A stretch of DNA of 64,000 bases, taken from positions 62,001 to 126,000 of the forward strand of contig JAMFTG010000219.1 in NCBI GenBank assembly GCA_023974075.1, in the 5' to 3' direction. Position numbers and translations under genes: made by a program. Positions 11,501 through 20,239 of this stretch are shown here, piece by piece. Every line of letters begins with the position of its first letter. Positions within the stretch are counted from its first letter, which is position 1. The notes under the pieces were generated by a model that searched no databases, was not told where the DNA came from, and saw only the letters and a list, made by a program, of their open reading frames with translations. Source of the DNA: Chaenocephalus aceratus. Its lineage: Eukaryota; Chordata; Actinopteri; Perciformes; Channichthyidae.

Positions 11501-14442
11501 ATTTCTTTTAAACCTGCCATAATTCCCAAACCCTACATTCCTGAGACATAATTTTTCATGAGAAACGTAGGAAAACATCTCATAGCTTAAAAAAAAAAAA
11601 AAAAGATTAAGCAGAATAATTAAACAAAATGCCTCTTGAGGGCACGAAGTGACAACAACTTTCAACATGTCTCCATTAAAGCCCATTGTAAGTTCAGCGT
11701 CATCTTTCCCCACCACAGCAGCCACTAGGGGTTTCACAACTACCTATATTTACTAGTCGACAAGTTTTTCAAAATAGTAGTCGACTAGTCGACTAGTTGT
11801 TACTTCATAATAAAGACACACAAAGAGAGGTGTACAACTGTATTTTGTATTGCAATTCATACAGTTACGTTACACGCTGTAACAAAGCAGCATTTTAATT
11901 TGTGTTAAATGCTGTTACATGGCTGATTAAATTAAAAACAGTAACTGGACTCACCAAATCTACTGCAAAAAACTCTGTTAAGAACATAAATGCAACGTAA
12001 ATCCACTGCGCATTGCGCAACACTTTACTCGATATTACTGTCCTCCTCGATAACGATGTCCACCCTTCCAGGTTTTTTGTTTTGCGTTAAGGAAGACAAA
12101 AGCATCAACATGTGAGGGAAGGAGAGGAGTAATAATGATGCTGTTTCAATTACATTAGTATGCATACAAAGTGAAAGGTGGTCCCGCCCCCAATTATGCT
12201 AATGAGCTAAGTCCCGCCTCCCTTTGTTCGAGGTGTTATCACATGTCGGTGTGATATCACACGTAGGTGTGATATCATTTGATGTGAGGGGTGATGTGTA
12301 ATCACACGTAGGTGTGAAATGCCCCCCTGTAGTAGCGCCTTTGTTGTCTAATTAATTAGCCTTTGATGTCTGTCCTTTGATGTGAGGGTTGAGGTGTTAT
12401 AACATGCCGGTGTGATATTGCACCGGCATGTAATAAGCCTTTGATGTTAATCTATGTGTTGATTAAGGCAGTCTCTTTGAAGTTGTGTGGAGCACGCTCG
12501 TGAACTTTTAGTGCCGGAGCTAAAACTGAAACTGTAGAGCGCATAATTGCGGCGCATTTGCACATAAGATGAGGACCCCTTAATGTCAGACGTGTTTTGC
12601 TGGACCTCAGCGCCAATGTCGTTTTTTTTTCCCGCCATTTTGTTCATGAATAGTTGACTAGGGCCTACAGCGCCAACTAGTGGTAGAGGTAGTCGACTAG
12701 TCGATTAGTTGGTGAAACCCCTAGCAGCCGCACACCTTTAGTTAAACTGCCAAAACGGCCCCATTATTAACCCAAAAGTACACAAAAAGCACACTGCAGA
12801 TGCTCAAGTTCCTTGACATGCTTCACGCTTTGAAATTTCACTGATATCTGTTACGGTTCTTCAATAACACGTTCACATGTAAGAGGTTTATCTCTTATTC
12901 AGAACAATGAAAATGCTCCCCTCTCACTGATTACTGCACATCACCATGGAAACCTTTGATCTCTGGACACGTCGATAGCTCAAATATAAACACCTGTGTC
13001 ATGTAACACGATGATGTCATAACTCCAACTGCAGCAGACTTCAGATAATGGTAAATGGTCCTGCCCTCAACAGCTCTACGTCAATTATGGGGTGTCATCA
13101 TATGCTGTTTCCATGGAAACGCATCCCTCGCCATAAAACACGATGTCGCTGTAACTCCAATGGACACAGTCCGATCGTCCCCCAAACTTCCCTTGTATAT
13201 CACCAGTCCATGCCTCAACAGCTTTGCGCCAAATCTGAGATCTAACCATAGGTTGTTGCCATGGAAACGCATCCCTCGCCATAAAACACGATGTCACTGT
13301 AGCTCCAATGGACAAGGTCCGGTCATCCCACAATATTCACCTGTATATCACCTCTCCATGCCTCAACAGCTCTACATCAAATCTGACATCTCACCATATG
13401 CCGTTTCCATGGAAACACATCCCTCGCCATAAAACACGATGTTGTCGTAACGCCTATGAAAAGGGTAAAAACAGAACCAGACTTCAGATAATGGTTAACG
13501 GTCCAGCCCTCAACAGCTCTCCGTCATCATATGCCGAAACGCATCCCTCGTCATAAAAGACGATGTCGCTATAACTCCTATGAAAATGTTCAAAAAGTGC
13601 TCACACTTCACATGTGTGCTTAACAGTCCAGCCGTGAAGACATCTACGGGTCAGTTTTGAGATTTCTTCAAACGCCGTTGCCATGGCAACACAATGCTCA
13701 CCATGAAACAGTTTTCTCATAACTTCAGTGAAAATGCTCCAAACGGCCCAAAACTTCACAGGTTTGGTAACGATGCAGCCATCAACGCATCTAAGCGTAT
13801 TATGGGATGTCATCAAATGCCATTGGCGTGGCGACAGATCATTCGCCATCAAGTTTGTTCAAAAGTTTGCAGTTAAAATATTCTGCTGCTTTTCCAAGAC
13901 TTTTTACTTTATTTTCTTCTCTCATCACACATTCAAGCCCCCAGTGTTCATGTATCATTTCAATCTAAATTCTTCTTACACATTACATTTCAGCATAGCA
14001 ATTTAGCGTCAGCTTTTCAGCATAAAGCATTCCCACTAGCAATTTCTTCAGGAATTGTATTCTCTAGTTATTATTATTATTATTATCATTCAGGAAGAAT
14101 TGCATGCTATATTGAAATGTATGCGGAGCTGTTTGTTGAGGCTTTTGTTGTTATTAAACTAACTTATCCTATATTCTGATTTGACTTTACTGATACCTAT
14201 TGCTTTTTTGGCTTTCATGTGTATTACCGTGTGTTTGTAAGGTTCAACTGTTTTATCTTTGTTTTTGGATGCTTTCCACAGCAACAAATTATGATTAAAA
14301 GTTGCACTTACCACACCTAGAATTGACATTTGGACATGGACCCATGTTGGTTTCTTGTAGTTTCTGGCAGGCCGGACCAACTGTTCCTTGTTTTTGGTCA
14401 GGTTCAGGCAGTTTAAAACATCTTCATAGGGGAACCGACTTT
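5305..14442 (-). CDS. htr3-like: 5-hydroxytryptamine receptor 3-like subunit (cys-loop channel), 9 exons
   Basis: This is a pentameric ligand-gated cation channel subunit of the plasma membrane. Nine minus-strand exons can be followed in order, with GT-AG borders and compatible phases: 14442-14312, 10547-10503, 10371-10262, 7694-7525, 7363-7203, 6854-6644, 6536-6396, 6245-6163 and 5520-5305. The 45-nt, 110-nt and 170-nt exons match the classic cys-loop receptor exon pattern. Landmarks are the ligand-domain words LVRPARNY and LLWKPDLMIEEM, a Cys-loop with exactly 13 residues between cysteines (CRMQVYKFPFDTQSC), M1-M2 (GEKLGF...LLLAV...ILNDILP), M3, and M4 ending SEWTNAEDEKW before TAA. The Glu before M2 and the Asp near its outer end are those expected of cation-selective 5-HT3 members. 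The M3-M4 loop is short and of the fish 5-HT3-like type (WTHCACVCNV...SELLSVAKE). About 422 codons are visible. The signal-peptide exon is not firmly placed. No exon carries a stop or frameshift. Confidence 0.88.
5640..6069 (+). mobile_element. Solo-LTR-like block in htr3-like intron
   Basis: The right half (CTAGTTAAAA ... AATAAACATCAGTGTTTG ... GAGTCCTGACTC ... GCAGAAGTTTCCC) is homologous to 41,390-41,573 plus 42,166-42,205. It has a poly(A) signal and a ...CA-type end, as an LTR would. The left boundary is not defined and no internal retroviral-type coding region is attached. Confidence 0.45.
6163..6245 (-). CDS. htr3-like: htr3-like exon: cytoplasmic loop
   Basis: It encodes VRKWTHCACVCNVSDE and SPSELLSVAKE in 83 nt. 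The Cys-rich THCACVC and SELL-VAKE words are those of fish 5-HT3-like subunits. Confidence 0.85.
6396..6536 (-). CDS. htr3-like: htr3-like exon: M3 and start of cytoplasmic loop
   Basis: It encodes VYCIGIFGLMMVSLLETI and LVMYLIEKDSA (M3), then the charged KERKADKTRSLSEDCG. The acceptor is CTCTTCTCTTCAG and the donor G|GTGAGA. Confidence 0.9.
6644..6854 (-). CDS. htr3-like: htr3-like exon: M1 and M2
   Basis: It begins ITMKRRSLLYIVNFLVPVLL (M1) and continues through SGGEKLGFEVTLLLAV (M2, pore lining) to DKIPLI. It is 211 nt with one base left over at the donor GTAAAG. Confidence 0.93.
7203..7363 (-). CDS. htr3-like: htr3-like exon: distal ligand domain
   Basis: It encodes EELKFDFFENNTLVTEW and SEWLFINMTVDGKS, ending SVVIYT in phase 0 before GTAAGT. 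This is the loop C/F part of the extracellular domain, with two N-x-T sites (NNT, NMT). Confidence 0.9.
7525..7694 (-). CDS. htr3-like: htr3-like exon: Cys-loop
   Basis: It begins TEKDKAVPNPF and holds the full Cys-loop CRMQVYKFPFDTQSC. The donor is CCCAG|GTGAGC and the exon is 170 nt. The FPF centre of the loop is intact. Confidence 0.93.
7957..10060 (-). mobile_element. Defective LINE (APE endonuclease-type) inside htr3-like intron
   Basis: From the 5' end (near 10,055) the element gives an Arg-rich leader (ERRRRKTKRGSRAG, ANVQPL), then an endonuclease region: LTETWLNPAIPDSA, KGGGVCVMTN, a break near 9,390, then VYIPPLAD, IVAGDFNTAN, LDHVYSPF and KSDHISLLLLPAY. The GDFN and SDH residues of the APE catalytic site are kept. 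The body stops at about 8,640. The 3' end resumes at about 8,480-8,290 with LINE C-terminal words (SGRRYRS, FRDSFIPQ) and closes with a GAACCTT repeat at 7,957. The reverse transcriptase is missing, replaced by about 160 bp of unrelated DNA. Confidence 0.75.
8480..8640. other. Foreign insert within the LINE, TATA-bearing
   Basis: This segment separates the LINE endonuclease and C-terminal parts. On the plus strand it has CACCGTATATAAGGAGGCC, a TATA-like box, and it starts near TTATATCACTCACAGG. It may be a remnant LTR or a filler sequence; I do not recognise it. Confidence 0.4.
10262..10371 (-). CDS. htr3-like: htr3-like exon: 110-nt ligand-loop exon
   Basis: It encodes KWEDPHIFWKPQHFGG and LDKMTVPADLLWKPD, ending in ...IEEM split across the intron (phase 2). 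The 110-nt length and the WKPDL motif (loop A region) are typical of the family. The 2.6-kb intron that follows hosts the LINE at about 7,957-10,060. Confidence 0.9.
10503..10547 (-). CDS. htr3-like: htr3-like exon: 45-nt mini-exon
   Basis: The exon is exactly 45 nt, KEIDQTFVSFVWIDM, between acceptor TTCGGTTACAG and donor GTGAGT. A 45-nt exon at this place is a hallmark of cys-loop receptor genes. Confidence 0.88.
10905..11025 (+). mobile_element. LINE ORF C-terminal fragment
   Basis: One frame reads AVIRNIPSLDAFKRALKSHL then FAQAFGP and a stop. This is the usual C-terminus of fish L2-like LINE proteins (...L-AFK-LK-HLF). The rest of the element is absent. Confidence 0.6.
11026..11717. other. 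Intron/repeat DNA, no gene
   Basis: It contains an old dispersed sequence (CTCCGTTCAAACATCAAAACG, AACATGGAAGTCAATGG), a 17-nt A run near 11,588, and no spliceable exon that I could find. It lies in the large htr3-like intron between 10,547 and 14,312. Confidence 0.45.
11726..12723. mobile_element. hAT-type MITE with 8-bp target duplication
   Basis: The ends are inverted: TAGGGGTTTCACAACTA at the left, TAGTTGGTGAAACCCCTA at the right. Flanks GCAGCCAC (11718-11725) and GCAGCCGC (12724-12731) match at 7 of 8 bases, the duplication size of hAT elements. Repeated GTCGACTAGTCGACTAG words sit near both ends. There is no transposase frame inside. Confidence 0.8.
12225..12440. repeat. Cluster of GTGTGATATCACAC-type palindromes
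   Basis: Inside the hAT MITE, short palindromic words recur: CGGTGTGATATCACACGTAG, AGGTGTGATATCA, AATCACACGTAGGTGTGA, and CATGCCGGTGTGATATTGCACCGGCATG, whose arms pair perfectly around an 8-nt centre. Several alternative hairpins are possible. Confidence 0.7.
12940..13860. repeat. ~148-bp tandem repeat array
   Basis: CCATGGAAACGCATCCCTCG(C)CATAAAACACGATGTC recurs near 13,110, 13,260, 13,408 (as CACATCCCTCG) and 13,541, with more degenerate edge copies near 12,945 and 13,680. Spacing is about 150, 148 and 133 bp. Each unit also holds CCTCAACAGCT and a near-palindromic GTTTCCATGGAAAC. It lies in an htr3-like intron. Confidence 0.75.
13861..14311. other. Intron DNA with (TTA)n tract
   Basis: No coding signal was seen. 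A short (TTA)n tract lies at about 14,067-14,085. The region precedes the htr3-like exon at 14,312. Confidence 0.4.
14312..14442 (-). CDS. htr3-like: htr3-like exon: N-terminal ligand domain
   Basis: The exon encodes YEDVLNCLNLTKNKEQ and LVRPARNYKKPTWVHV, ending ILGV in phase 0 before GTAAGT. The acceptor CCTCCCAATAG opens in phase 2 (two bases, then codons). It matches the loop around RPVRNW in 5-HT3 subunits. Confidence 0.8.
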
Positions 14443-14525
14443 CTATTGGGAGGACATCAAAACAATAGCTCTATCAGAGAGTTACTTTATAGGAAAAACT
14501 AGGAAACAAGGAAACGAGACCTCAG

Positions 14526-14712
<187 letters not shown>

Positions 14713-15449
14713 TAACCAACTGATTATGGGCATTCAGCTAAACCAACAAGATGTTACCATGATCACCATCAGCCAGTCAGTCAGTCAGTAGTTGCTGTCG
14801 GTGCTGTGGTCATTTACCACACCCTAGTCAACATACCCGATGCCCACATTGAGCTCATCAGAAGACCACTCCTCATCACACACAGAGCTTCAGCATCTTC
14901 CTCATCTCATCATCACCAGGGTTTAGACTCCACAGCTGGGTCCGTACTCTACTTACGGCTTCACCACCCCCTCGAATATCTGGGATCACAATGTTGTCTT
15001 TTCAACATTAGTCATCCTTCTTGTTGGCTAACACATGTGCCACTTAAAAACAAGTCTTGTCTTATCGGTTTTAATATCCAGTGGTTGAGGTCACTGAAAG
15101 GTCCTCATTAGATGGGTGTCGGCAGGACAGCAGGGATTTGTGTCATCAGTCCTCTGATAACGTTTAAATGTGAGCATTTTCCCAATTATTTTTTTACATT
15201 TAAATCGGGCTTTCCATTTGAGGTCCATCTGCTTCACATTTTCAAAATTCTTCAACGTCAGACCTCATGCGTTCAACAAACCAAATTTAGTTTCTTTATA
15301 TAATTGTTCTGTTTGCTGTTCACACCAGTGACATATCTATCAGTTTTATTACCAAAAACTGTGTTAAACTTATCCAGTGCTGACAACAGACAAGTGAATT
15401 CATATTAATAAAGTAGAAATAGAATAACACATAATTACTGTGTACTTAC

Positions 15450-15530
15450 TCTCTCTGTCAAGATCACATGGCCCTTGTTGTTCCAAGTTATTGATGGTTT
15501 TTCCACATGAAAGAAAAAAGTATACAGCTC
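15450..15530 (-). other. Candidate upstream htr3-like exon end
   Basis: On the minus strand, CAAGGGCCATGTGATCTTGA runs into GAGA|GTAAGTAC, a strong donor. In the frame that would splice in phase to the 14442 exon it reads LEQQGPCDLDRE. I cannot find a convincing acceptor or start Met, so this may be chance. Confidence 0.3.
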
Positions 15531-15825
15531 TTGAAGTGATTCAACTGAAGCAGGTTAAAGTGGTGTGCATCTGTTAGCAAAAGCTAAGAACACAATTTTA
15601 AAATATTTTCATTCTCATCGTTTAACAACCTAAAATGTGAGATTTCAAACATATAAATAAATCGAAATTCACTCACACATTTTCTCACGGATATATAAAA
15701 TCTATAAATAAGATAAATCCTCTATACATTTAATTACTTGACAAATGTTGAATGTGTACATATTTGCTTCAAAGCTTTTGTTTGATTTAAGATAATCCTG
15801 AAGCTCTAAAAATGAAAAGGATTAA

Positions 15826-16034
15826 ACTACATTACATTACATTTCATTTAGCTGACGCTTTTATCCAAAGCGACTTACAATCCGATTACAGGGACATTCT
15901 CCCTGGAGTAACTAAGGTCTAAGTGCCTTACTCAAGGGCACACTAGTGGTGGTGTTGCAGGCAGGATTTGAACTCACAACCTTCCGATCTTCAGCCCACC
16001 TCACTATCGATTTAGACCACCACTACCCCCACTA
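15826..16034 (-). mobile_element. tRNA-derived SINE with L2-type tail
   Basis: Read on the minus strand it opens with GTAGTGGTGGTCTAAATCGA (A-box region), has a B-box-like GGTTGTGAGTTCAAATCC, and ends GTCGCTTTGGATAAAAGCGT...AATGTAATGTAATG. The same tail closes the LINE fragment at 19,365-19,790, as expected for a SINE that borrows a LINE 3' end. Confidence 0.75.
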
Positions 16035-16046
16035 CATAAAATAGAT

Positions 16047-16553
16047 ATGATTTTACTTACGCATACAATGAGTACATGTCGACAAGAGTTTTTCGAGGAT
16101 GTGGATTTGATCTCTGCTGAGCTGAACAGAAGATTTGATCATGATGGCATGAAGCTAGCAGCTCCCAGAGAGAACGTGCTCATTGAGGAAGCTAACAGTA
16201 GGGGCCAACAACAAACCCTGGAGCTAGAGTCTCTTCATCTTCCACAGCTAAACTCTGATGTTGACCATTACCGACTGGACCTCCAGCTTAAGATGCTTGG
16301 AGATGCCATTGGTGATTCTCCCTGTCACATGACATAGCCACAAATGTGGCTACACTCCATCCACAAGCAAGAGGGATTTTCCAAGACGTTGAAAAACTGA
16401 TACAACTTTGCCTTTGTCTGCCAATCTCGGTTGCTTCATCAGAACGGTCTTTCTCCACCCTACGCCGTCTGAAAACATGGTTACGGAGTAATATGACACA
16501 GGTCTTCATTAGTGCCACCCCAGAGAGGAAGGCTACATTTGGAGTTTTGTGAA
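16047..16553 (+). pseudogene. hAT-family transposase C-terminal remnant
   Basis: The remnant of a cut-and-paste transposase related to ZMYM1-like/hAT domesticates. Two frames carry it: MSTCRQEFFEDVDLISAELN...RGQQQTLELESL in 16047-16337 and GIFQDVEKLIQLCLCLPISV then SSERSFSTLRRLKTWLRSNM in 16346-16552. The SSERSFS-LRRLKT motif is the hAT dimerisation region. The frame breaks between the two pieces, and no N-terminal BED/TTF zinc finger or catalytic core is nearby. Confidence 0.75.
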
Positions 16554-16638
16554 GCCCCAACACAAGGTAAGATGATGTTTTCCTTTAATGCTGCCGCTGT
16601 GCAGTGTTTTGCCTTGTCAATCAGTTAAAGTTGTTTTA

Positions 16639-17262
16639 TTCCATCCATCCATCTTCTCCCGCTTATCCGTGGTCGGGTCGCGGAGGGTAGCAGTTCCAGC
16701 AGAGAGCCCCAAACTTTCCTTTCCCTGGCCACTTCAACCAGCTCTGACTGGGGGGTCCCAAGGCGCTCCCAGGCCAGCGAAGAGATATAATCCCTCCACC
16801 TGGTCCTAGGTCTACCCCTTGGTCTCTTCCCAGCTGGACGTGCCTGGAACACCTCCCTAGGGAGGCGCCCAGGTGGCATCCTTACTAGGTGCCCGAACCA
16901 CCTCAACTGGCTCCTTTCGATGCGAAGGAGGAGCGGCTCAACTCCGAGTCCTTCCCGGATGACTGAACTTTTCACCTCATCCCTAAGGGAGACGCCAGCC
17001 ACCCGGCGGAGGAAACCCATCTCGGCCGCTTGTATCCGCAATCTCGTTCTTTCGGTCATGACCCATCCTTCATGACCATAGGTGAGGGTAGGAACCAAAA
17101 TGGCCCAGTAGACAGAGAGCTTTGCCTTATGGCTCAGCTTTCTTTTCGTCATAGCGGTGCGGTAAAGCGACTGGAGTACCGCTCCCGCTGCTCTGCAGTT
17201 ACAACTCTCCGCCAACAGATGGAGGTGCTGCAGCCCCCTTAGCACCCCCCCTTCCCGCATCC
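16639..17262 (-). pseudogene. Rex3-like (RTE clade) LINE 3' fragment
   Basis: A 211-codon minus-strand frame gives the RT C-terminus: VPTLTYGHEGWVMTERTR, IQAAEMGFLRRVAGVSLRDE, IERSQLRWFGHLVRMPPGRL and RPRGRPRTRWRDYISSLAWE. This is the distinctive tail of Rex3/RTE elements of fish. The 3' end is a (GATG)n-like run (CCATCCATCCATC on the plus strand at 16,640). The element is 5'-truncated at about 17,262, next to the TIR element that starts at 17,283. Confidence 0.8.
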
Positions 17263-17282
17263 ATGGTTATCTGAGACTCTCA

Positions 17283-18046
17283 AGCCTCATCCCAATACCC
17301 CTCCTCGACTCCTCTCTTCCCCTCCTCCGGGACTTGACCCGGAAATCGATCAAGACACGCCATTTTGAAGGACGTCCCAATAGCTGAAATGCCCACGGAG
17401 GAGTCGAGGAGGGGTGAGGGAGGAGGGGTGCGGGAGGAGACGAAAGGGAGAATACACGCGAGCAGACTACGTGGAAGTACTTTCACTACTCTCATATAAA
17501 AGTCCCGCCCCCACCTTCACAGCTGATCGATTTCAACAGAGGAAAACGGAGAACTGGAAGATGAGTGGAAAAGCGTCACATAAATGTATAAGTGCTCACA
17601 GCTCCGTGGGAATTATTATGTGCAATTCATTTCTAGAAGGCTTTCACATTACTATAATTATATTTGTATTTAAATGTAGGCTACATTTTAGACAAAAACG
17701 GAACACAAAAGCAGGACCAACCATCATACATTGAATACCTTGACTAACAAGAGAAAGATTAATTCATTTAAATAAATATTTAACAACAAATGGGCCGGTT
17801 CTAAAGGTTATTCAGTTCAGCCCGATGAGAGGGGATACAGCTGTGCACATGTCATCATTAACAGACGTCGTTTAAAAGTGACGTTTGAGTGAACGAGGAC
17901 ATCCCAATTAATACCTGAGGACTCCTCTGTCCTCGCTTCACCTCCTCGTGTCTCTCGCTCGCATCTTACGGAGGCGGACCTAAGACGCAAGGAAGGGAAG
18001 CGAGTGAGGGAAAGGAGGAGTCGAGGAGGGGTATTGGGATGAGGCT
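17283..18046. mobile_element. 764-bp TIR element (unclassified MITE)
   Basis: The terminal inverted repeats are perfect for 32 bp (17283-17314 against 18015-18046, starting AGCCTCATCCCAATACCCCT). Flanking TCA on both sides could be a 3-bp target duplication, which would suggest a Harbinger-like element. The motif GAGGAGTCGAGGAGGGG is repeated subterminally at about 17,399. No transposase frame is present. Confidence 0.8.
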
Positions 18047-18084
18047 TCAGTCTGACAGGAGAGAGTTCTCCCTCCACCTTGTTG

Positions 18085-18200
18085 TTGAAAAAGCTCCTTA
18101 TATCCGTTAGCCTAGCTAGCTAGCACCAGATGCTAACCACAATGATCTCCAGTACCGGTGCGCACTCTCTCTCTCTATCGCTCGCTCGCGCACGCACACG
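18085..18200 (-). repeat. Dispersed repeat fragment
   Basis: This is the reverse complement of 2,815-2,925: TTATATCCGTTAGC, CTAGCACCAGATGCTAA, ACCGGTGCGC. Related sequence is also at 51,860-51,945. Confidence 0.65.
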
Positions 18201-18414
18201 AAATGGCTCGTGCCACACAGAGCAGAGCTTGAATGAAACACAGAGACCCAGAGGTACTTGTACTGTAGCATATTATTTTCGAATCAATCGTTTTTCAAAT
18301 TATTCACATAAATTTAAAAAAGATACATAATTTCTTGGGGGTGCTTAGGGTGTGCTATGGCTATCTTAGTGGGAGCTGCAGCACCCCCTAGCGCCCCCCT
18401 GGCGCCGCCTATGG

Positions 18415-19128
18415 CCGGTATCAGTATGTTACTTCGGCATCATTTTGAAACGAGTATTACAATTAAAGGTGGGGTAGGTAATTTTGGAGAAACCAGCTCG
18501 AGTGCGCTAGAATTTGAAAATACACAGCCGGAAAAAATCTGCCGCTTCCTTACAGAGCCCCTCCTCCAACACACACGAACGCGCACATGACCAATGAGGG
18601 CACGAGATAAGTGTGGAAGGCTGACAGGCAGGTAGGCCATCCAGTTACTTTAGCCGGGCCGGCTCAGATGATTGGTCGTGCTTTTTACAGCGCCACGGCT
18701 TCCACAGATGATATTTATTATGGATTTTTTGTCAAAGCACTTCAGATATTCATTGCTATCGGGATGTTAAGAGCATTCCATGGAATATAACAAAAAGTGT
18801 ATCTCGAGCCGGTTTCTCAAACTTACCTACCCCACCTTTAAATCACGGTAAAATATGTTCATTTTGTTGTAGTTGGTATCTACCATAGTATTTACATGGA
18901 GATAAGCCCTGAATATTGGCATTGCTCTAATCGCTCGAGTTTCACCGCGGCTGTCAGCTCCCGTTTACTCCTGTCATTCAAACAGGACGTGCTGGAGAGG
19001 TTGCGGTGCTTATTTCCATGCAAATACTATGGTAGATACCAACTAAAACAAAATGAACATATTTCACCGTGATTTAATTGTAATACACGTTTCAAAATGA
19101 TGCCGAAGTAACAACATACTGATACCGG
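18415..19128. mobile_element. Foldback element carrying a nested insertion
   Basis: The arms pair over more than 100 bp: CCGGTATCAGTATGTT...CTTCGGCATCATTTTGAAAC at the left and its reverse complement at 19,080-19,128, continuing to TACCATAGTATTTACATGGA (18,885-18,905) against TTCCATGCAAATACTATGGTA (19,014). The left arm is interrupted by 18,467-18,837; without that the element is about 340 bp. Confidence 0.85.
18467..18837. mobile_element. Nested MITE with TTAA (or TA) target duplication
   Basis: Its ends are AGGTGGGGTAGGTAA and TTACCTACCCCACCT, with imperfect similarity continuing for about 36 bp to GCTCGAG. TTAA flanks both sides (18463-18466, 18838-18841). The uninterrupted site CAATTAAATC is present in the other arm of the host palindrome (TTAA at 19074-19077). 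TTAA suits piggyBac-type insertion; a TA duplication (Tc1-like) fits equally well. Confidence 0.85.
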
Positions 19129-19364
19129 TTAGTAAAAACCATGAATTAATGCTTTGACAAGTCTGCAGGACGGCAGGTGAAAAACATTTTAAAAAAAATC
19201 TCAGCCATAAACAATTGTCCTTTAGCTGTACAATCAGTTTTAAACACATTAACCATTACTGGTTTCGATTTCGATTTCAATTTTGTTGAAATAGACCGAC
19301 ACAAATACACAGAGAAAAGCATACTGTACACACTATTTTTTCCCCCTTTTTTACCCGTTATTAC

Positions 19365-19790
19365 TTGACACTTCACCGTACACCCCAGCACTCCGCTCTG
19401 CATCAGCCAAACGGCTCGCTGCACCCTCACAGCGAGGGGGGACCCAAGTTCCCTTCAGCAAAAACACGTCGGTTTGCTATCCTGGCTGCGAAATGGTGGA
19501 ATGAGCTCCCCATTGACATCAGGACAGCAGAAAGCTTACACATCTTCAGGCGCAGACTGAAAACTCATCTCTTTCGACTCCACTTCAAGAAACAAATTTA
19601 AAAAAATCACTTATATACTAACTAAGGACTGGCTTATCTAAAGCCAGTTGAGTAGCACTTAAAATGGTTTGGCTCTATGAAACCTAATGTACTTATATGA
19701 TTCTGTTTTCTTCAAGTTTGTATCTTTTTGGTCGAATGTCGCTTTGGATAAAAGCGTCAGCTAAATGCAATGTAATGTAATGTCAACAAA
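19365..19790 (+). mobile_element. L2-like LINE 3' fragment
   Basis: One frame reads KTRRFAILAAKWWNELPIDI then RTAESLHIFRRRLKTHLFRL, the C-terminus of fish L2-like LINE proteins. It is followed by a 3' end GTCGCTTTGGATAAAAGCGT and AATGTAATGTAATG. It is 5'-truncated. Confidence 0.75.
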
Positions 19791-19846
19791 GCATTTTGAA
19801 TTGAATATACTGCAGGTTTTTTGTGTTTCCTGAACACTGAACTCAC

Positions 19847-19895
19847 CCTGGCTGACCACCACCAACACCATGAGAGCGAGAATCACAGTCTTCAT
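19847..19895 (-). CDS. Signal-peptide exon, Ly6/LU-type gene
   Basis: ATG at 19895 opens MKTVILALMVLVVVSQ, a typical cleavable signal peptide, and the exon ends G|GTGAGT in phase 1. Its sequence and phase suit the LU-type exon at 20028-20239 (which begins GT GAA GCG...). On this strand, however, that exon lies upstream of it, not downstream. No matching downstream exon is seen before the LINE at 19,790. Confidence 0.6.
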
Positions 19896-20027
19896 GTTTT
19901 CACCAGTCTGTACACAAATCTGTGTATGGAAAAAAGAAAAGGTGCAGTGTGACAAATTAAAAGCTACTTTTAAGTTGAAGCATTTCAATAAATGTACATT
20001 TGAAAAGAGAACTCAAAGATATCTAAC

Positions 20028-20239
20028 CTTGTATTGTCCCACTGCGTTGTTGATTCTTCTGATCTGTGCTGCCAGGCTGCAAGTGTAGGACTTGTTGAGC
20101 AAATGAATCAATCCAGCGTCAATGAAGCCTCCAGGGTTAAGAGTGATGCTGCCACAGACTTGATTCAAACCGTAGCCAGTCTCAACAGGACCTGGACACG
20201 TCTTGGAGGTGCCTGCACAGTAACACTTCAACGCTTCAC
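20028..20239 (-). CDS. Ly6/LU-domain-type exon (partial)
   Basis: Acceptor GTTTCCAG opens GEALKCYCAGTSKTCPGPVE, the start of a three-finger Ly6/uPAR-type domain, then NQVCGSITLNPG and NKSYTCSLAAQI, with donor AAG|GTTAGA. The usual ...ETC cysteine is a glycine (VETGYG). The exon is 212 nt, longer than a typical Ly6 exon 2. The closing CC...DLCN exon is absent nearby. It is probably a fragment of a rearranged tandem gene set. Confidence 0.5.
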
